Origin: Phoronis australis
Taxonomy: Eukaryota > Phoronida > Phoronidae
Direction: 5' to 3'
DNA length: 64,000 bases
NCBI GenBank assembly: GCA_002633005.1
Contig: NMRA01000181.1
Location: 508,959-572,958, forward strand
Shown here: positions 22,801 to 37,800 of the stretch, in pieces
Layout of the letters: each line of letters begins with the position of its first letter
How positions within the stretch are numbered: position 1 is the first letter of the stretch
The notes under the pieces: model-generated
What the model saw: the letters and a program-made list of their open reading frames with translations, nothing else
Told to the model about the DNA's origin: nothing
Databases searched by the model: none
Position numbers and translations under genes: made by a program

Positions 22801-25800
22801 TCGAATTCCTGCAACAGAGACGAACATACTGATGAAAGTAGTACTATCACTCAGATGGTCTCTGGGTTACTTGAACTCTGACCAGCATCAACCAACATCA
22901 CTTCCTTAACTGAGTCCAACAAAAACAAAGCACTGATATGTACCCAGAGCAGTGGCATTTAAAGATGATCATTGAAAAAGCCAAGTGTAAAATCAAACAC
23001 GGAACATAGGAAGGCACTACTGTTGTTGGCAAAGTCTAGAAACATGAAGGATTTGTCTCCTCATGAACATGACATTGTGTATAATATTTCATACAAACCA
23101 AATGTAAACTAGAAACTGAAATGTAATAACCTGATCACATCTGTAAGTTTCCAGAGATGTAATTGAAATGTTACTTACTTGTGCTAGTCTCTTGTCCATT
23201 TCAGGTATAGCCTTCTCCACGGCTGTCTTCTGAATAAAGGCACAGGCAAGTTCAGTATTGTCTTGGGCCAACAGTTGGGCAGCTTGCTCTATCAGCTCCT
23301 TCTGAGGCTGGGTGGCATTCTGTAACATGAATACATTATCAACACCCATTCACACAAATCAAACATGGAGCAGCCAGTACAAACCTACATAGGGCCCAGC
23401 AACATGAATAGATTATTGTTTTGAATACATCAAATTTGCTTTCATTAAAATATATACAAAGTAAGATACAACCAGGAAGCGTATCTTATGAGCACACAAT
23501 AAGAAAGTATCCACACAAATAACGTCATTTAAAAAATGTTTGCATGTTTTTCTGCAGAGTAATTAGACACAGCAGATGTAGTTATGCAGAAAGACCTCAC
23601 TTCATAAATTCAAAAAAATAAAGAAAAAAAGGGTGTACATACTTCACTTACCCGCAGCGCCGTCATGAAGCCAGACTTGAGGCTGTTGTTGATACTGATG
23701 AGAAGGGGCTCTCGGCACGTGATCAGTGACATGCCAGCTGTCATGTTCCGCACCATGTGGTGAGCTGCGGCGCGCATACGTCCTTCATCGGGGTCAAGTG
23801 CAAAGTCCTGGCATGGAGAGAGAGTTTAGCACTGTAACATCATCTATTGACATTTTCAATGAAACAAGTCTACAACACAACACTATAAACACAAACCTTG
23901 GTCAAGTAAATATCTACCTCAGGCGAGCAAGTTTGGCTCAGGTACATGCTACCGTGGTTACCAAGCCATTTAGGACATTGAGACCAGAATCCTTACGGTA
24001 ATGCCAGTGAAACAATCAGCAGTGAAATCTGCTCAGTCACTAAAAATGCATCCACAAATCCACAAAGAAATGCTACAAATCTGTATTGACTATTAATTCA
24101 GCAGTCAATAACTATGACATAAAGCATATTTATATACTAGTTCATTGATTAACTTGTCTGTTCACTCACTAACGAGGTTTACAACTACAAGTCACGTGAC
24201 CAGCAACTTTGTCACCTACCTTCTTGATGATCTGCTCGCACGTGGTCAGTGCAATCTTGATTGAGCGCTCGACCACAGGGGGCAGCAGCTCCTGGACAGC
24301 GCGCTCCAGTGCAGGGCGCACAAACTGCTTCAGTTGTGGGTGGGCCTGCAACAGCTGAATCTGATCCTTGATGGTCACATGCTGAGCGAGACCCGCCAAC
24401 GATTGCGTGTTGATGTCCCCGTAAGCAAACTGGGGCTGAGGAGGCGAGGCGGCCGTACCCCCGGCCACTTGGGTAGACGGGGTTGGGGTTGGTCCCTGGG
24501 CGGGGCCCCCGGTACTCGGAGCGACTGTAAACGTGGTGAAGATGTTGGTGGGTTGTTGCTGCTGCTGCTGCTGCTGGGAATCTGGCTGGGGTGTAGTGGA
24601 GGACGCTGTTGATGGTGCCTTATGCTTAGGGAGGCTACGGGCCAGCTGGGGCTCTAGATCGTTGAGGCGTGAGGAATCGCGCAGGTAGATGGCAGGTGAC
24701 AACTCCTGCAATAAAGCCACAAATACCATAATAATAATTATATTTTTATTTAGAATTTACAACATGAAGTACCATGGTCCAATTTGATAACACACTAGGC
24801 CTTGCAAAACAGCAGAGCACTTTTTATTGATGGGGAGTGCTCATTTTTGATGGAAAATATCTATTTTTATGAAAAAAAATTGGGTCAGCTTGCAAACAAA
24901 ATTATGTGAGTTCTACATGTTTTTCAGTCAGTCGTACAACGTAAATCAAACTCAATTCTAAATAATTTAAATCTTACCGTAATGTCCACACTGAGGGTAC
25001 GACAGAGGACCTCGATTTCAAACTTGAGGTTCAGTTTGAGGCTCTGCTCAGCATGCAGTTCAGCCAGTACATTCAGCAAGCCCTGCGTCCATGGATTGGG
25101 GTACTTGAACACCTGCAACAGCAAAAACACACAGATCAGCACTAACAAGTCAACATGTGAAACCAGCTAAAATGGGTCAACATGCGAAACCAGCACAACG
25201 TGAGATCAACATGTGACAGCCGGTGTCTTCATATTGGATTCAGACAGATAACCATCATGAGTACATGCTTTCATAGACAACACAGTGACACTTTGTTTCA
25301 TTCAATCAGGGAACTCATTTCAATAAACAAGTCAACTAAATTGTTCCCCCTCAGACCAGACGCTCTAAGAAAAACAAGAGGCACATTTTTCAGGCCAGCA
25401 ATGGAGTATCCACATATTATGTAACAACGCACCTTGCTCTTGGCACACGACTCCATGATCTTGGCTACAAACGGCACCACGTACAGCAGCTCGTCCGCAC
25501 CACTGCGGTAGGCCTCGTAAAGCAGCGACTTGAGGTCAATGTCCACGTGTAAGATTGGACGGTTCTTGGCCAGGGTCAACATGCCCAGCCAATGACCCAG
25601 GTTCTTGAGCAATGATCGGTCAGAAAAGTTGTTGACGCCCTTCTCACTTTGTAGAAGGATCTGTAGACGAGAATAGACTGGTACTACTGGACAAATAGAG
25701 AATTTCAACAACGAGCTCGTTAAGTCTAACTGATGACAGACTGCATTCTGAACCACGTTTCCACAAACATTTCAGAGCACAGGCCACTAGGTTTGAAACC

Positions 25801-28800
25801 ATTTTGTGTTAGAAATGCAAACAATGGTCCATAGTCAAGTTTTATGTTTTAGACTGTTCCATGAAGATTTTACAAACAAACACGCCCCACAACTTTTTAA
25901 AAGGAAAACAAGTAATCAAATTAGCTATCACTTCTTCAAATTATTTTCACAGTAAGCTATGACTTCAGAAACGTTCAAACGGCAATGTTTGAGACAAGTG
26001 ACAGCTTCAATGACTTCTGAATAAAGATAACAAGTCTAGCTGGATAAACATAAAAATATTAACTATTGACCAACAACACTATGTGTGGACAAAAAGAAGT
26101 AGCCAATGACTAACTATGGTGATAAATTTAACGTGATTGAGCATAACATAATATGCTAACAACTTGTGAAATGCATAGACACCTGCAAACACACACCTTA
26201 ATGTTCCTGAATGTCTCTCTGACGACCATGTGTGTCAGCTCGGGCTTTTTGAGCGTCTCTAAGAAGTTGGCGTAAAGCGAGTGAAAGTTGGGCTCGATAC
26301 TGGCCCTCTTCATCACAAGGTACTGAGCCACCCAAGGGACAAACTCGTCCAGGATGTTCTCGCGGAGTTCGTCAGCCTGCGAAGGTAACGACACTAATGA
26401 ATATTGAGGTCTCCTCTGCATTAATCAATACCTGACACTTAATGACCCTTAACCGAACATTACCCTATATAATCCGATTCTAAGGTGCACAATCTTGAGA
26501 TCAAAGTTCAAATCGGAAATGCAAAAACCAAAAACAAACAACTCTAATAGAATGCGACAAGCAAGATTATTATATGGTAGGTAGCCTCCACTTCCATTCC
26601 ATTCCACCCTCACTCAATTTCTTCTCACTAACATGAACTTGTTGTACTAGACTAAGACACCGACGGCTTTCTAATGGCAATGACACGCATCTACTTGCAC
26701 ATAAAACGTAAATCGAAGCATAACAAAACAGGATGACCCAGTATCTGGGCAGGTCAATTACCTTTTGTGTCATGTTCATTTGAGACAGATTGTTGAAGAT
26801 GAAGAACACTTTGTCTTGAGTTGACTCCGGTGGGATGGTGATTTCCTCTTTACCCTCGGCACCAGCCAGTAGTGTATCTATGTTTGTACTCACAATTGAT
26901 GGCTGGAAATGTAGTGACAGGCTCATGTGGTTGTCAGAACGCACGCAATATCACCATAAGCTTAAGAAGATTGAGACAGATGTGTCTATTATCAAAAAAC
27001 TTCACGACAACATGCCTTTAAGACAAAGACGCAGTATTCACCTGAACTAAAGCATATGGAAATTACATGGCTGCGATAGTTAATGGGCAAAGACATTTTC
27101 ACAAAAAAATATGGCATTGTGTTCAAATTGTAAAAACATGATTTGTCACAGAATTTGCTGCTTATAGAGCATTCTTTAAATTTTTGACTTCACTTAACAA
27201 AAGCTGTTAATGACACAGAGCCAGCATCGTCAGGTCTAATGCTCACCTTGGGTGCAACTGTAGTCTTCGTGATCAAGTTAGGGGTGGTTGCTGTGGTTGG
27301 CACAGAGGTTGTCGTCGTGGTTGTTGTATCCGTCACCCCGGCGACGGCCGTGGACACAGCTGTGCTGGTTGTGGGTGTAGCCGTGCGCGTCGACAGAGGT
27401 CCCTGGGGTCGGGTTGGCGGCTCTTGTGAGCGCGCCCCATACTCAATATACTCAATGAGATGGGGCGGAAAGTCTCTGAAGTGAGGGATGGCGGCGAGAT
27501 GCTGGCAGTACTGAGGGTAGTCCTTCAGTCGGCTCTTAAAGCGATCGAGGGCAGCAATGCCAAACATGAGCATGCGAGTGCCGAACGGCTTGCGCAGGGC
27601 CTCCAAGACATAGCGCAGGGCTATGCCCAAACCCATGTACCTGTCGAAGACAAGCAGTACATTTTAAGAGTGACCTCTTCACAATCTACGCAGGTTCAAT
27701 TCAAATCATTTAAACCCAGACCACTCATTGAAAATTAGTTTCAAGCATCATAAATCAACTACATGGAATTGTGTCCGCAACACCACGCCATCTTTGGATA
27801 TTCACAAATTCCACAACTACCAAAAACTGAACCTCCACTCACGTCACTAGACCCTGTTCTATGATTCCTCCAAACAGGACAGCGGTGGTGTGCAGTTCCT
27901 TCTCAGGGTACTGTGGAAAGAACTTGTACTCCTCAAACAGGTTGCGCAGCATACACGCAAATACATCCTGAAACAAACACATCAAATTAAACAGCACTCT
28001 TGAACACAGTCTGCAGCAGAATATTCGCAATATGTTTGCTTTGAAAATTTTTATGCAACAAACACTGCATTAGAAATTTGAGACACTGCAATTTCAAATC
28101 TACCCTCAAACCTTATGAACACCACCGCCCCAAATACTGCGTCTCAGAGCCTACTTTCAAGCGATACAATTAGTAGGACTGCCTAGAAAGTTTTAAGTAA
28201 CCTGTTTCAATGACTTGAGGTGTTTGGTGACGGAACAAGCTCGGCGAATGTTCATAACTACTGGAGTAATTGATGACAAATTTATGTGACCTTGAGTTTG
28301 GCACGGCTCAGTAAAACCTGTACACAGGACGCAGTTATTGCCGAATGCCCTAAGGACCCGTCTCGCCTGGGGGGGGCACACATACAGCTACTCACCCTCT
28401 CCTTCCTGGCGCTGGAGTCCTTGAACTGTTTCAACATGTCCAGTACATCGTCAATACTGATAGTGGGGTGAGGTGGGTGGTTGTAGATGCGTTGGAAATA
28501 TGAGTTGGCCTCGTCCTCTATCTCCTTGGCAAACTGTTGTTGCATCTCAGCAAACATGCTTGACACGTCACCACCAGCCGCTACAAAGACAACATACAGG
28601 ATTTCATAATTACAAGGTTTAACAAAAAATGGAAGCAATTGCCAAAAAATCTACTACAGAAAAACGTACAAACTAATTGCGGAAAATCAATGTAAATGGG
28701 CAATGATTTTGTTTTATAGGATAACGTACCCAGCGATGTTTTTACATGTCACACTTTAGGGCTTCAACTCCTTGCTAGGTACATAGCTCAGAGCAAAAAA

Positions 28801-31800
28801 GTCCCTCACGTATAAGTGAAGTTTCAAACACCCTCATTCATAAACTATAGATAGCAAAATTCGAAATTCCAAAAACCCCACCTGTACGCAGTCTTTCTGC
28901 GTTTGGCTGAGCCTTGACTGCGGCTGAACTGAGTGCCCCCAAAGTGGGCGTTGTGCGGGTGCCTGGTGTTCCCGAACTCATCACATTCTGCATGCCCAGA
29001 CCTACAACGTAATCACACGTGCCACTTACAGCGCCATCTGTAATCATCCACAATTCACATCATGAAAATATCTTGAATGTGCAATCAACATTCACAGTGA
29101 ATATTCTATGTTGAGAAAAGAGAAATCAGACAGACTGTCTGGTTAACAAAAGCAAAACGTAGACAGTCCGATTCTACTCAGTCAGTGTAACAGTATAGTT
29201 TGGTAGCAGCCCTGCATTAACACAAACTTCATTGAAGACAGGACTGTACTTTTGTTTGACAGCTCAATACAGGCTCGCTCGTAGTATCTAAACAACACAC
29301 ATGTTTAGACACTACGAGCAAGTCCTTCATTAACACTAACTCGCTCGTATTGTCTAAACAACACACACGTTTAGACGCTATGAGCAAGTCTGTATTAAGC
29401 TGTCAAACAACAAGTACAGTCATGTCTTGAATGAAGAGTGTGTTAATCAACATAGCAGTGACTGACCTAGAAGAAGCATACATAACTAGTAACTGACATA
29501 CGAGACATAATGACTTTTATCGTCAAGTCACAGCATGTGAATGAAAATAAATGGCATCTGTGAAGAGATTTTGCACAGAATGTACGCACGAGAAACACAT
29601 GGTCAAAAACACTGCAGTCAATTCATGAGCTCATTTATGAATAGCAATGCTTACCTTGTAACTGTGACGTCAAATTCTGTACAGCGGCAAAGGTAGGCTG
29701 CGCTGTGGCAGGTGGCTTGGCTGGGGAGCCTGGAGCTGTGTTAAGCGAACTAGACACCAAACTCTGAGGGAACGAGGAGGTGCCCCCCAGGCCCAGTCCA
29801 CCCCCCATGCTCACCAGGGGATCCATCTGTTCAACAAAAGGGTAGATAGTTTTACTTCAAAAGCAGTAAAACCACTCTTGCTACCACAAGAATATACTGG
29901 CATGCAGAGACGCGTCAGTTTTCTTACATTTCCACAAAAACCTTTCGTCTAATAAACAAAGAAAATGTTGACTTTAGATGTTGCTATAAGTAACTCATGA
30001 TGACTTGGAATTTCACACAAACTTTCCTCAACTTTTTTCAATGCTTTATTCCCAGTATGAGTCGTGGGGAAATCCCTAGAACTAGTTTTTATCTAAACTT
30101 GTCTTTGATGACACAAATAAAATTGACACAGAATACGACTTAACACATCGACTATCAGAATTTGGTTAGGTTTTTTGTCTGAATGCAGTCCTAATTTCAA
30201 AAAAAAAATCCTGGAAAACTGGTAGGCCACCAATTCCAAAACTGAATTACAGAAACATTTTTGTTTCAATCATAGGCTCTGATTTGTGAATTGGAGCATA
30301 AGAAAATACCTTGCACAAATTCAAGAGAACACGGAATCACATATTCACTATATGTCCAACTTATAGTACACACTTCGCAGAAAACCATAAACCTTTCAGA
30401 AAAACACATGTCAGCTTTTCTGGCAGAAAAACATTGAGAAGCTTAACTATAAAGGAGGTTTCTGCACGAGCCCCAAAAGAAATCCTGTTGTTTGAAGCAG
30501 AAAACCTAGACACCCATGACTAGGAGATTGGGACAAATTTCCCATTGATTGTCAGTGAACATGGTTACTTACAGGGTTATTAAAGGTGCTGAGTCCGACT
30601 CCTATGCCGGATGTGGCTGGCATGGGTGGCTTGCCCGCGGGTACCCCCGCCATGCCGGCGGGCTGTGACTGGCGAGCCTTGGCCAAGAACATGTGGGCAC
30701 TCTGAATAGTCACCTGGATCACCTCAGACAGCTCCTGGGTCACACCCCTGTTGAGGAAATTGAATGGTTAAATCTCAGGTCAGGTCCAAATGATGCCCAA
30801 AATCACTAAGATTAACAAAAGCGTAAATTTAAGAGACCAATAAAAGGGATATTATGGATTTTACAGCCAAAAAATTATTTTTTGGGGATTATCGCTGGTC
30901 ATGATACTTCTTGAAGTTCATTAGCTTTCATCGGAGCTGTAACGATTTTATTAAAAAATGTCCAATTGTCGCCACTGTCTTTCAGACATTCGCTGAAATA
31001 AAGACTGGTGGCTTTACCAGTAAATACAGTCTTGAAATACCCAGTGATTTATCAATGGACTTTAGCTCCGCTAGCAGAGCATTAGACAGTGACTGTGGGG
31101 GGATGCAGATTCATGTCCATGCTGACACTAGGTGGCAGAGCGATGAATCAGGTTTCACTTAACACAGTATGCACCAGAACATTTCCCTTTCAATGATTCA
31201 CTTTCGGCTAGACTTACCCAATACAAGCCTGGAGACAGGCTATTAGGGTACCCACTGTCTCTGGTGGTAACTGTTGACTTTTCATAGGACCCTCGTCCTT
31301 GGTCAACATCCCCGACTGAGGACAACGACGCTTTAAGAAATTGGTGCACACTTGTATGAAAGGCTCCTGCAACAGAATAGCATTGAACAATTACCACAAT
31401 TTAACACTGACCTATTCCTTGAATACAGGGTACTCTTAATATCGCATGTTTGTGAAAATTCAGCTAAATCTTAGCTTAACCTCAGTGCTTCAGCTGCGTT
31501 TAGTTTAGTGTGTACTGATTTAGTTATGAATGAAATAGCTTGAATCATTTCAACAGACCATCAGTGGGTTTCCAAACAGCACAAAACTGGGACAAAATCG
31601 ACATATTACATTTTATTTTTCCAACACTATCATGGCAGTAAAGCTCGCTTCAGGTTGCACAAAATGACAAACCTACCCCGTGTTCCCTGATCTTGTCCGA
31701 GAGCCACTTGTCTAGTTTCAAGTACTCTCGCCTGGAGGCTAGACAGGCCAAGTCGACGACGAAGGCGTACGGCTTGGCGTTGAGCAGCATGGAGAGTGCT

Positions 31801-34800
31801 TTGAGGTCTTGAGCCACGTCAAGGATGCGAGAGAGGCGACTCTGGTCATTGGAGTCACGCATGTACCACTCGGCCATGGAGTGCATGATGAGGGTGCGGA
31901 TAGCGCTAGACTGTCCCTAGAAATGAAAGAGCAGAAGAGAAGATTACGATATGAGACGACATCCGGTTAAAATATTACAAGGCAGAAGAATCTACGTAGC
32001 AAAAATGTATTCTGTTATTGTTACGCAACACTATGTTCTGGATCAAAACACTGCTTTAATCCATGTCTCTAATATGAGCACAAAGATCAAAAAGTTTCTT
32101 AACAAAACGGTAACTGATTATGGGTTTGAAAAACATGGCCATGATAGAATAATTGGTTAACGAAATCCCAGTACTGTTGATGTTCAGGTGGCATGTTACA
32201 TCAATAGAACAATTGGGAATAAAGCCTGGTATCAGGAAAAAAACAATGACAGAAAACAAGAGTAAACTAAACAACTATCATACTGACCTGACAGTGCCAA
32301 GCATAATGCAGCACAATGCCCGAGTTGGGGTGATTACCCAGAAAGATTGGCATCAGACTCGAAATGAGCTCGTGCTTCAAAGTGTTCCAGTTGGGCTAGA
32401 AAACAATTGTAAACCGCATTCATTGTAAAGCACAGTGAAGTATTAAGTACCGTTTATGGGATGGTGTTGACACTGGAGTTTATGTAAATGTAAAATGTGT
32501 AAAACTGTGAAAAAGTGCTGCATATAAACAGGCTTTTAGACATGAAAACATAACAAAGCACAGGGAAAAGGTAAAATATCTGGCGTGGTATAGAAAAAGA
32601 ACCGCTGGCCGTTGAAAAGGATGAAAACACAAATGGAGACTAACACCATCTGAAGCCAAATCCACTTGAACAGGTGTACAATGTAAATAATGTTCAGCCA
32701 AAGTTTGTAAGGGCTGTTCCAGCAAAATCTGTATGGGAGGGGGGAAGGCACTTTTATTTCNACAATTGCAAACCGCATTCATTGTAAAGCCCAGTGAAGC
32801 ATTAAGTACCGTTTATGGGACAATTGCAAACCGCATTCATTGTAAAGCCCAGTGAAGCATTAAGTACCGTTTATGGGACAATTGCAAACCGCATTCATTG
32901 TAAAGCCCAGTGAAGCATTAAGTACCGTTTATGGGACAATTGCAAACCGCATTCATTGTAAAGCCCAGTGAAGCATTAAGTACCGTTTATGGGACAATTG
33001 CAAACCGCATTCATTGTAAAGCCCAGTGAAGCATTAAGTACCGTTTATGGGACAATTGCAAACCGCATTCATTGTAAAGCCCAGTGAAGCATTAAGTACC
33101 GTTTATGGGACAATTGCAAACCGCATTCATTGTAAAGCCCAGTGAAGCATTAAGTACCGTTTATGGGACGATGTTGACACCAGAGTTTATACTTACACAA
33201 TCTCCAGGTCATGTAAATGTAAAATGTGTAAAACTGAAAAAGTGCTGCATGTAAACAGGGTTTTAGACACAAAAACATAAAGCACAGGGAAAAAGGTGAA
33301 ATATCTGGCGTGGCATAAAAATGAACCGATGGCTGTTAAAAAGGATAGCTCGAGTCATTCACAGATGAAACACAAATGGAGACTAACACCATCTGAAGGC
33401 AAATCCACTTGAACAGGTGTACAGTGTAAATAATGGTCAGCCAAAGTTTGTAAAAGTTCAGAATTTGAGGAGTTAAAACGTTAAAGCATTAGACCTTTCT
33501 ATTACGTGAATTCATTTCTTTTAATTCAATTCACAGCACTGCCCAGTCCTTTACTGCCACCTATTGACTACTTCTCATTCTCCCCACAACAGCACTGGGA
33601 CTAACTACACTCCAACACATTTGACAAGACTGCACCCACACAGCCCGACCTCGTACTAGCCAGACCGTATGTAAGTCTTGCAAAGTTTTGATGCTGTGCT
33701 TGTTTGAAGTAACGCAAGTTGATCCATCTTCTAAAACTGTATCACGTTGAGGGTGGAGAACAAAGGCTGTATTGAGCTGTATTTTAGGCATGTTAAAACA
33801 TCTCAAACAGACTTTGGCCTAAGTTGTAGTTCCTGATTTTTAGGCCACCCGAAAACATGTGCAATCTTGAGTAAAGCATCGTCAAGAACTAACACGAATG
33901 TGTACTTCTTACAACTTACAGATATCTGTAACAGTCCCAACAGAAGGAGATCAGGACAGTGCTGGATTGGAAACTTGAACAGTTCAGACACTTGTGTGTA
34001 CAAGCCTGCATCGGAGAGTCGCAGCAACACCTCCAGCAGGTCCAGGGACTTCCTGTAAACCAGCACATAGTATGTGGATTAGAAACATGAAGGAAAAAAA
34101 TCCCGAACCCTATATGCCTAGACTTTTTGTCCAGCAGGCATCAGCGCGTTTCTTTCAAACACAGTTTTTAGTACTACTTTACTGTCTCAGACCAACACCG
34201 GTGTTCAGCCAAACCAATGCCCATATATTACCTGGTGATATAGTGTCTCATCCCAAAATAATCCAATACCGTTGGTATGCTTAAAACTCAACGATAATTC
34301 AACCTTTTGGAAATTCAGCTAATGCTCATGAAATTCCCAACAGAAGCCAGAATGTACATCACAGAAAATTAATTAAACAAACACCTTTACTAAACATATA
34401 TACGCACCAGGTGGCAATATCTCTGTTCTCATCATCAGGTGGTGTCTTCAACAGCTCCGTTTGCACACTGTGACAGGAATAGTCAGCCAGACAGAACACG
34501 TCTGTGTAACGCAGTGCGTTGGTGAATAAAGCCAGCTGGCCTTCTGCGTTCTTCCATGGCCGGTAGAGCAGCTCGACCGGGAACACCTCCGAGAGGCCCC
34601 GTTGCACACCCTGCACTAGTAGACGTAGGCCCGTCTTACCACTCACTGTAAAGCCAGGGTGGTCAAGCTCGCTTACCACGTCGCGCCAGTTCAAATGCGG
34701 TGCCTGTCAGGGGAGATGAGCAAAGGGCAGAAATGTACAAGAGAGACGAGCTTTTCAACGACTGGTGTTGAGCTTTTCAACAAAACTACTTAACAAAGTT

Positions 34801-37800
34801 AGCAGTGAATAAAGCTTCCAATTCTTTAATACATAGATCACAATTAAAGGAGAGCCAATATTCAAATGAATATTTAGAAATAGTAATGAAAGTTGTCAAA
34901 ACACATACACTTTTTGAAATTCTGGCTGATTGACTTGGGTATTTTTTTCCCATTCAACGGTGTCACTTCGCCATTAGAAAGAACTATCTGGCTATGTCAT
35001 TACCACAAAGGCAAATCTTCCCTTCTATATCCTGATACCCAATTCAGTCCAGAACACTATGGATCTTAACACAGTTGTAACCATGGAATCGCAACTCACC
35101 AAATCCTGTACGACTTGCACAAAGACGTCGACATTCCAAGTGTTCAAGCCAGCACTGTCCAATTTGTCCGACTTGTCACCCCACATACTGCTGTTGGGGG
35201 CATTGACAGACTAAAACAAGGAAAAGGAACCATTTCGTCAGATACGGGGACAGTCGTTAGATAAGAGGACTAAATATACTTTTACCGGTAAAATAACAAA
35301 CCTTGCATGAAGTTCATTTAATTAATCCAAAAGCAAAGACAACTAAGAGCAAACAAACATGTGTACTCTTACTTCCACAGCTACTGTAAGACGCACACAG
35401 TTGAACACCAACGTGGCCATTTGCCTTGGCCTGAAGCAAACTGCTATTGCTCGAGAATTCCAGCTTTTGCGCTTGCCTCATTAAATAACCAATCATAATG
35501 CGCCCATTTTTCCAATCACAACATGGCAATCAAACAAGAGGAAGTGCTGTTTTTAGTCTAATGTTGCGACATGCCTCGAGTGAATCACAGCCTGACCAGA
35601 ATAGCCAGGATACCTACCTGGACAGCGATGTGGTCAGCCAGTCCTGTGGGTGTGCGGGCCATCATGCCGAGGACACGGGCAACAGAGGCAGCAGTGATCT
35701 CGCGGCAGCCAAACTGCACCAGGGTACTACGGCATTCCTCCACGCTGTCGGAGATAAGGCAAATGACACACTGATGGCAAACAAGCCCACGGGGGCGATT
35801 AGTCAAATGCGGCTAAGTCCCAGAGAAAGATAAGGAGAAGTTGCCACTCTGCTTTGACCATGCTTTGTGCAAAGTGCATTCCGCATAGCTACAATGGTTA
35901 CAGACTCCACACATCGTAAGTACCACGCAATATAGAAGCGTTGAAAAGCATTGGTATGTGCCCACGTTGGCTTATGAAGGCCTCATCAATGCATTAAACA
36001 ACCTGTGAATACAGGATTGCACAAAATTCTGTTCCCACTATCCGCTCAATAAGAACAGCATTAGCCAGATACGTCAGATATTTGTTTAAAAATGAAGTTG
36101 GACCCTCACCAAGTCTTGAGATGGTATCCAACCCTGTTCAACTAACATGTGAAAAGCTGTGATATAAGTTAAATAAGAACACCAACATCTTCTCATAGCA
36201 TTTAAATAAAGAACGCAGTAATGTCACAAAGAAGCTATTTTACATGCAACAAATGAGCACAGAATTAGGAAATAAATGTTCCCTTTACCTTGAGGTGCAG
36301 TTATAGCCCACCTCCTGTAGCATCTCTGCCAGAGAACCATCCATCTGAAATCAAGACATATTTTTATCCTATTTGATGGCAAATACCGCAACCGAAGCAT
36401 ACATCACAGGCTGCCCATTTAGTGTGGAGCAGAGACTGTAGCTTCAGGAAATATCACGAGAGAACTACTCTGACAGAGCTTAACTGCAGCAACTCAGCCA
36501 GTCTCCACCGTTGTGTTTTGGTGCGGAATAGTTTCCAATGTTTGTTTTAATGTTTAGCTCCTCTCCACCAAGAACATTCCGATTAGATTTCCTTATTTCT
36601 GATAAAGACGTGCATCGGAGCAAAGTCCAGTTGCAGAACCAATCAAGACCATCCTGTTTGAAGAGTTCTTCCTTCATTCAGTACACTGATGCACGTCATC
36701 TCTCATGTTGCCACAATCTGACTCCGGTTTATTTCGAATTGGGCTTCTATCATCAGCAACACGGATTCTTATTAGACTGAAATAGGCTCGGTGTTCGGTC
36801 AAAATTTTAAAACAGTCTTTGAAAAGACAGAAAAGGTATAAATTACTTTTGTGTTAAAATGGCTAAAAATACCAAACTCCCCTGCCACTCCGGAGGTACG
36901 ACATGCTTAATTATGGAGAAAAGCACTAATTTAGAACCTTAACAATTTTTACCAGTCAGTAAGCGCAAAGTGACCAGAATGTGCAGGCACTCCACTCGTA
37001 ATGGAATAGTAATAATAACAGTAACAATAATCATAACAATAATTATAGTGATGACAACAATAATAATAGTGTAAATCATAATCTTAAACATATGAAGCAA
37101 AATCAAGCAAGACCAATTTTGAGAAAAGCCATGCCCAGCACAGTTTGCGTTATCTCAATAACAGCCATGAAGGACGTCCTGGCTTGCACTGAAGCCCTTA
37201 TCAGCATACAAACAAGCTATAATAGCAACGAGGTCACATCCAATAGGGAAGTGCACCTCCTGGATAGCCTAACACCATACGCAGGACAGAATACAGATCA
37301 ACTTCCGTGTCTCAAATGAGCTAGTTTTACCACTTAAATATTTGTAATCACCGACTTCCTTCCACTAGGTCAGATCCTACAGATTATTTGAAAGCAGATT
37401 TCATCAATGAATGTAACCAAAGATTATAAGACTGGCCACTACAAACAGCAGCCAAACAGTAGCCATAATACAACAGCCGATCACAGATCTTTGTTAAAGA
37501 TATTCACCAAAATCAACCTCACTAGCCAGCCTACTGGAAGAAACACACACACAATACCGAATGAAAAGACTAACGAGTCTTCACCGTCCCTTGGTAGGTA
37601 AAAGGAACTCGAGGTCGACTACGTACCATGTTCTGAGGCATGCTCGCTGGTTCAAGTTTGTCTAGAGTCACGTCAAGCTGTCCTGGATAAAGGAACGGTG
37701 CCAAGACAACAGGCGCGCGTTCACGCGGGAAATCTAAGGAGAAACGGAACAATAAGACGTAGAGAAGCAGGTTAAACTAAACCAAGCCACTGAAGAAGGC

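Noticed and set aside
32762-33167. Seven identical, evenly spaced direct repeats, superficially CRISPR-like
   Set aside because: The units abut with no variable spacers, the genome is animal, and no cas-like gene is present. It is a minisatellite.
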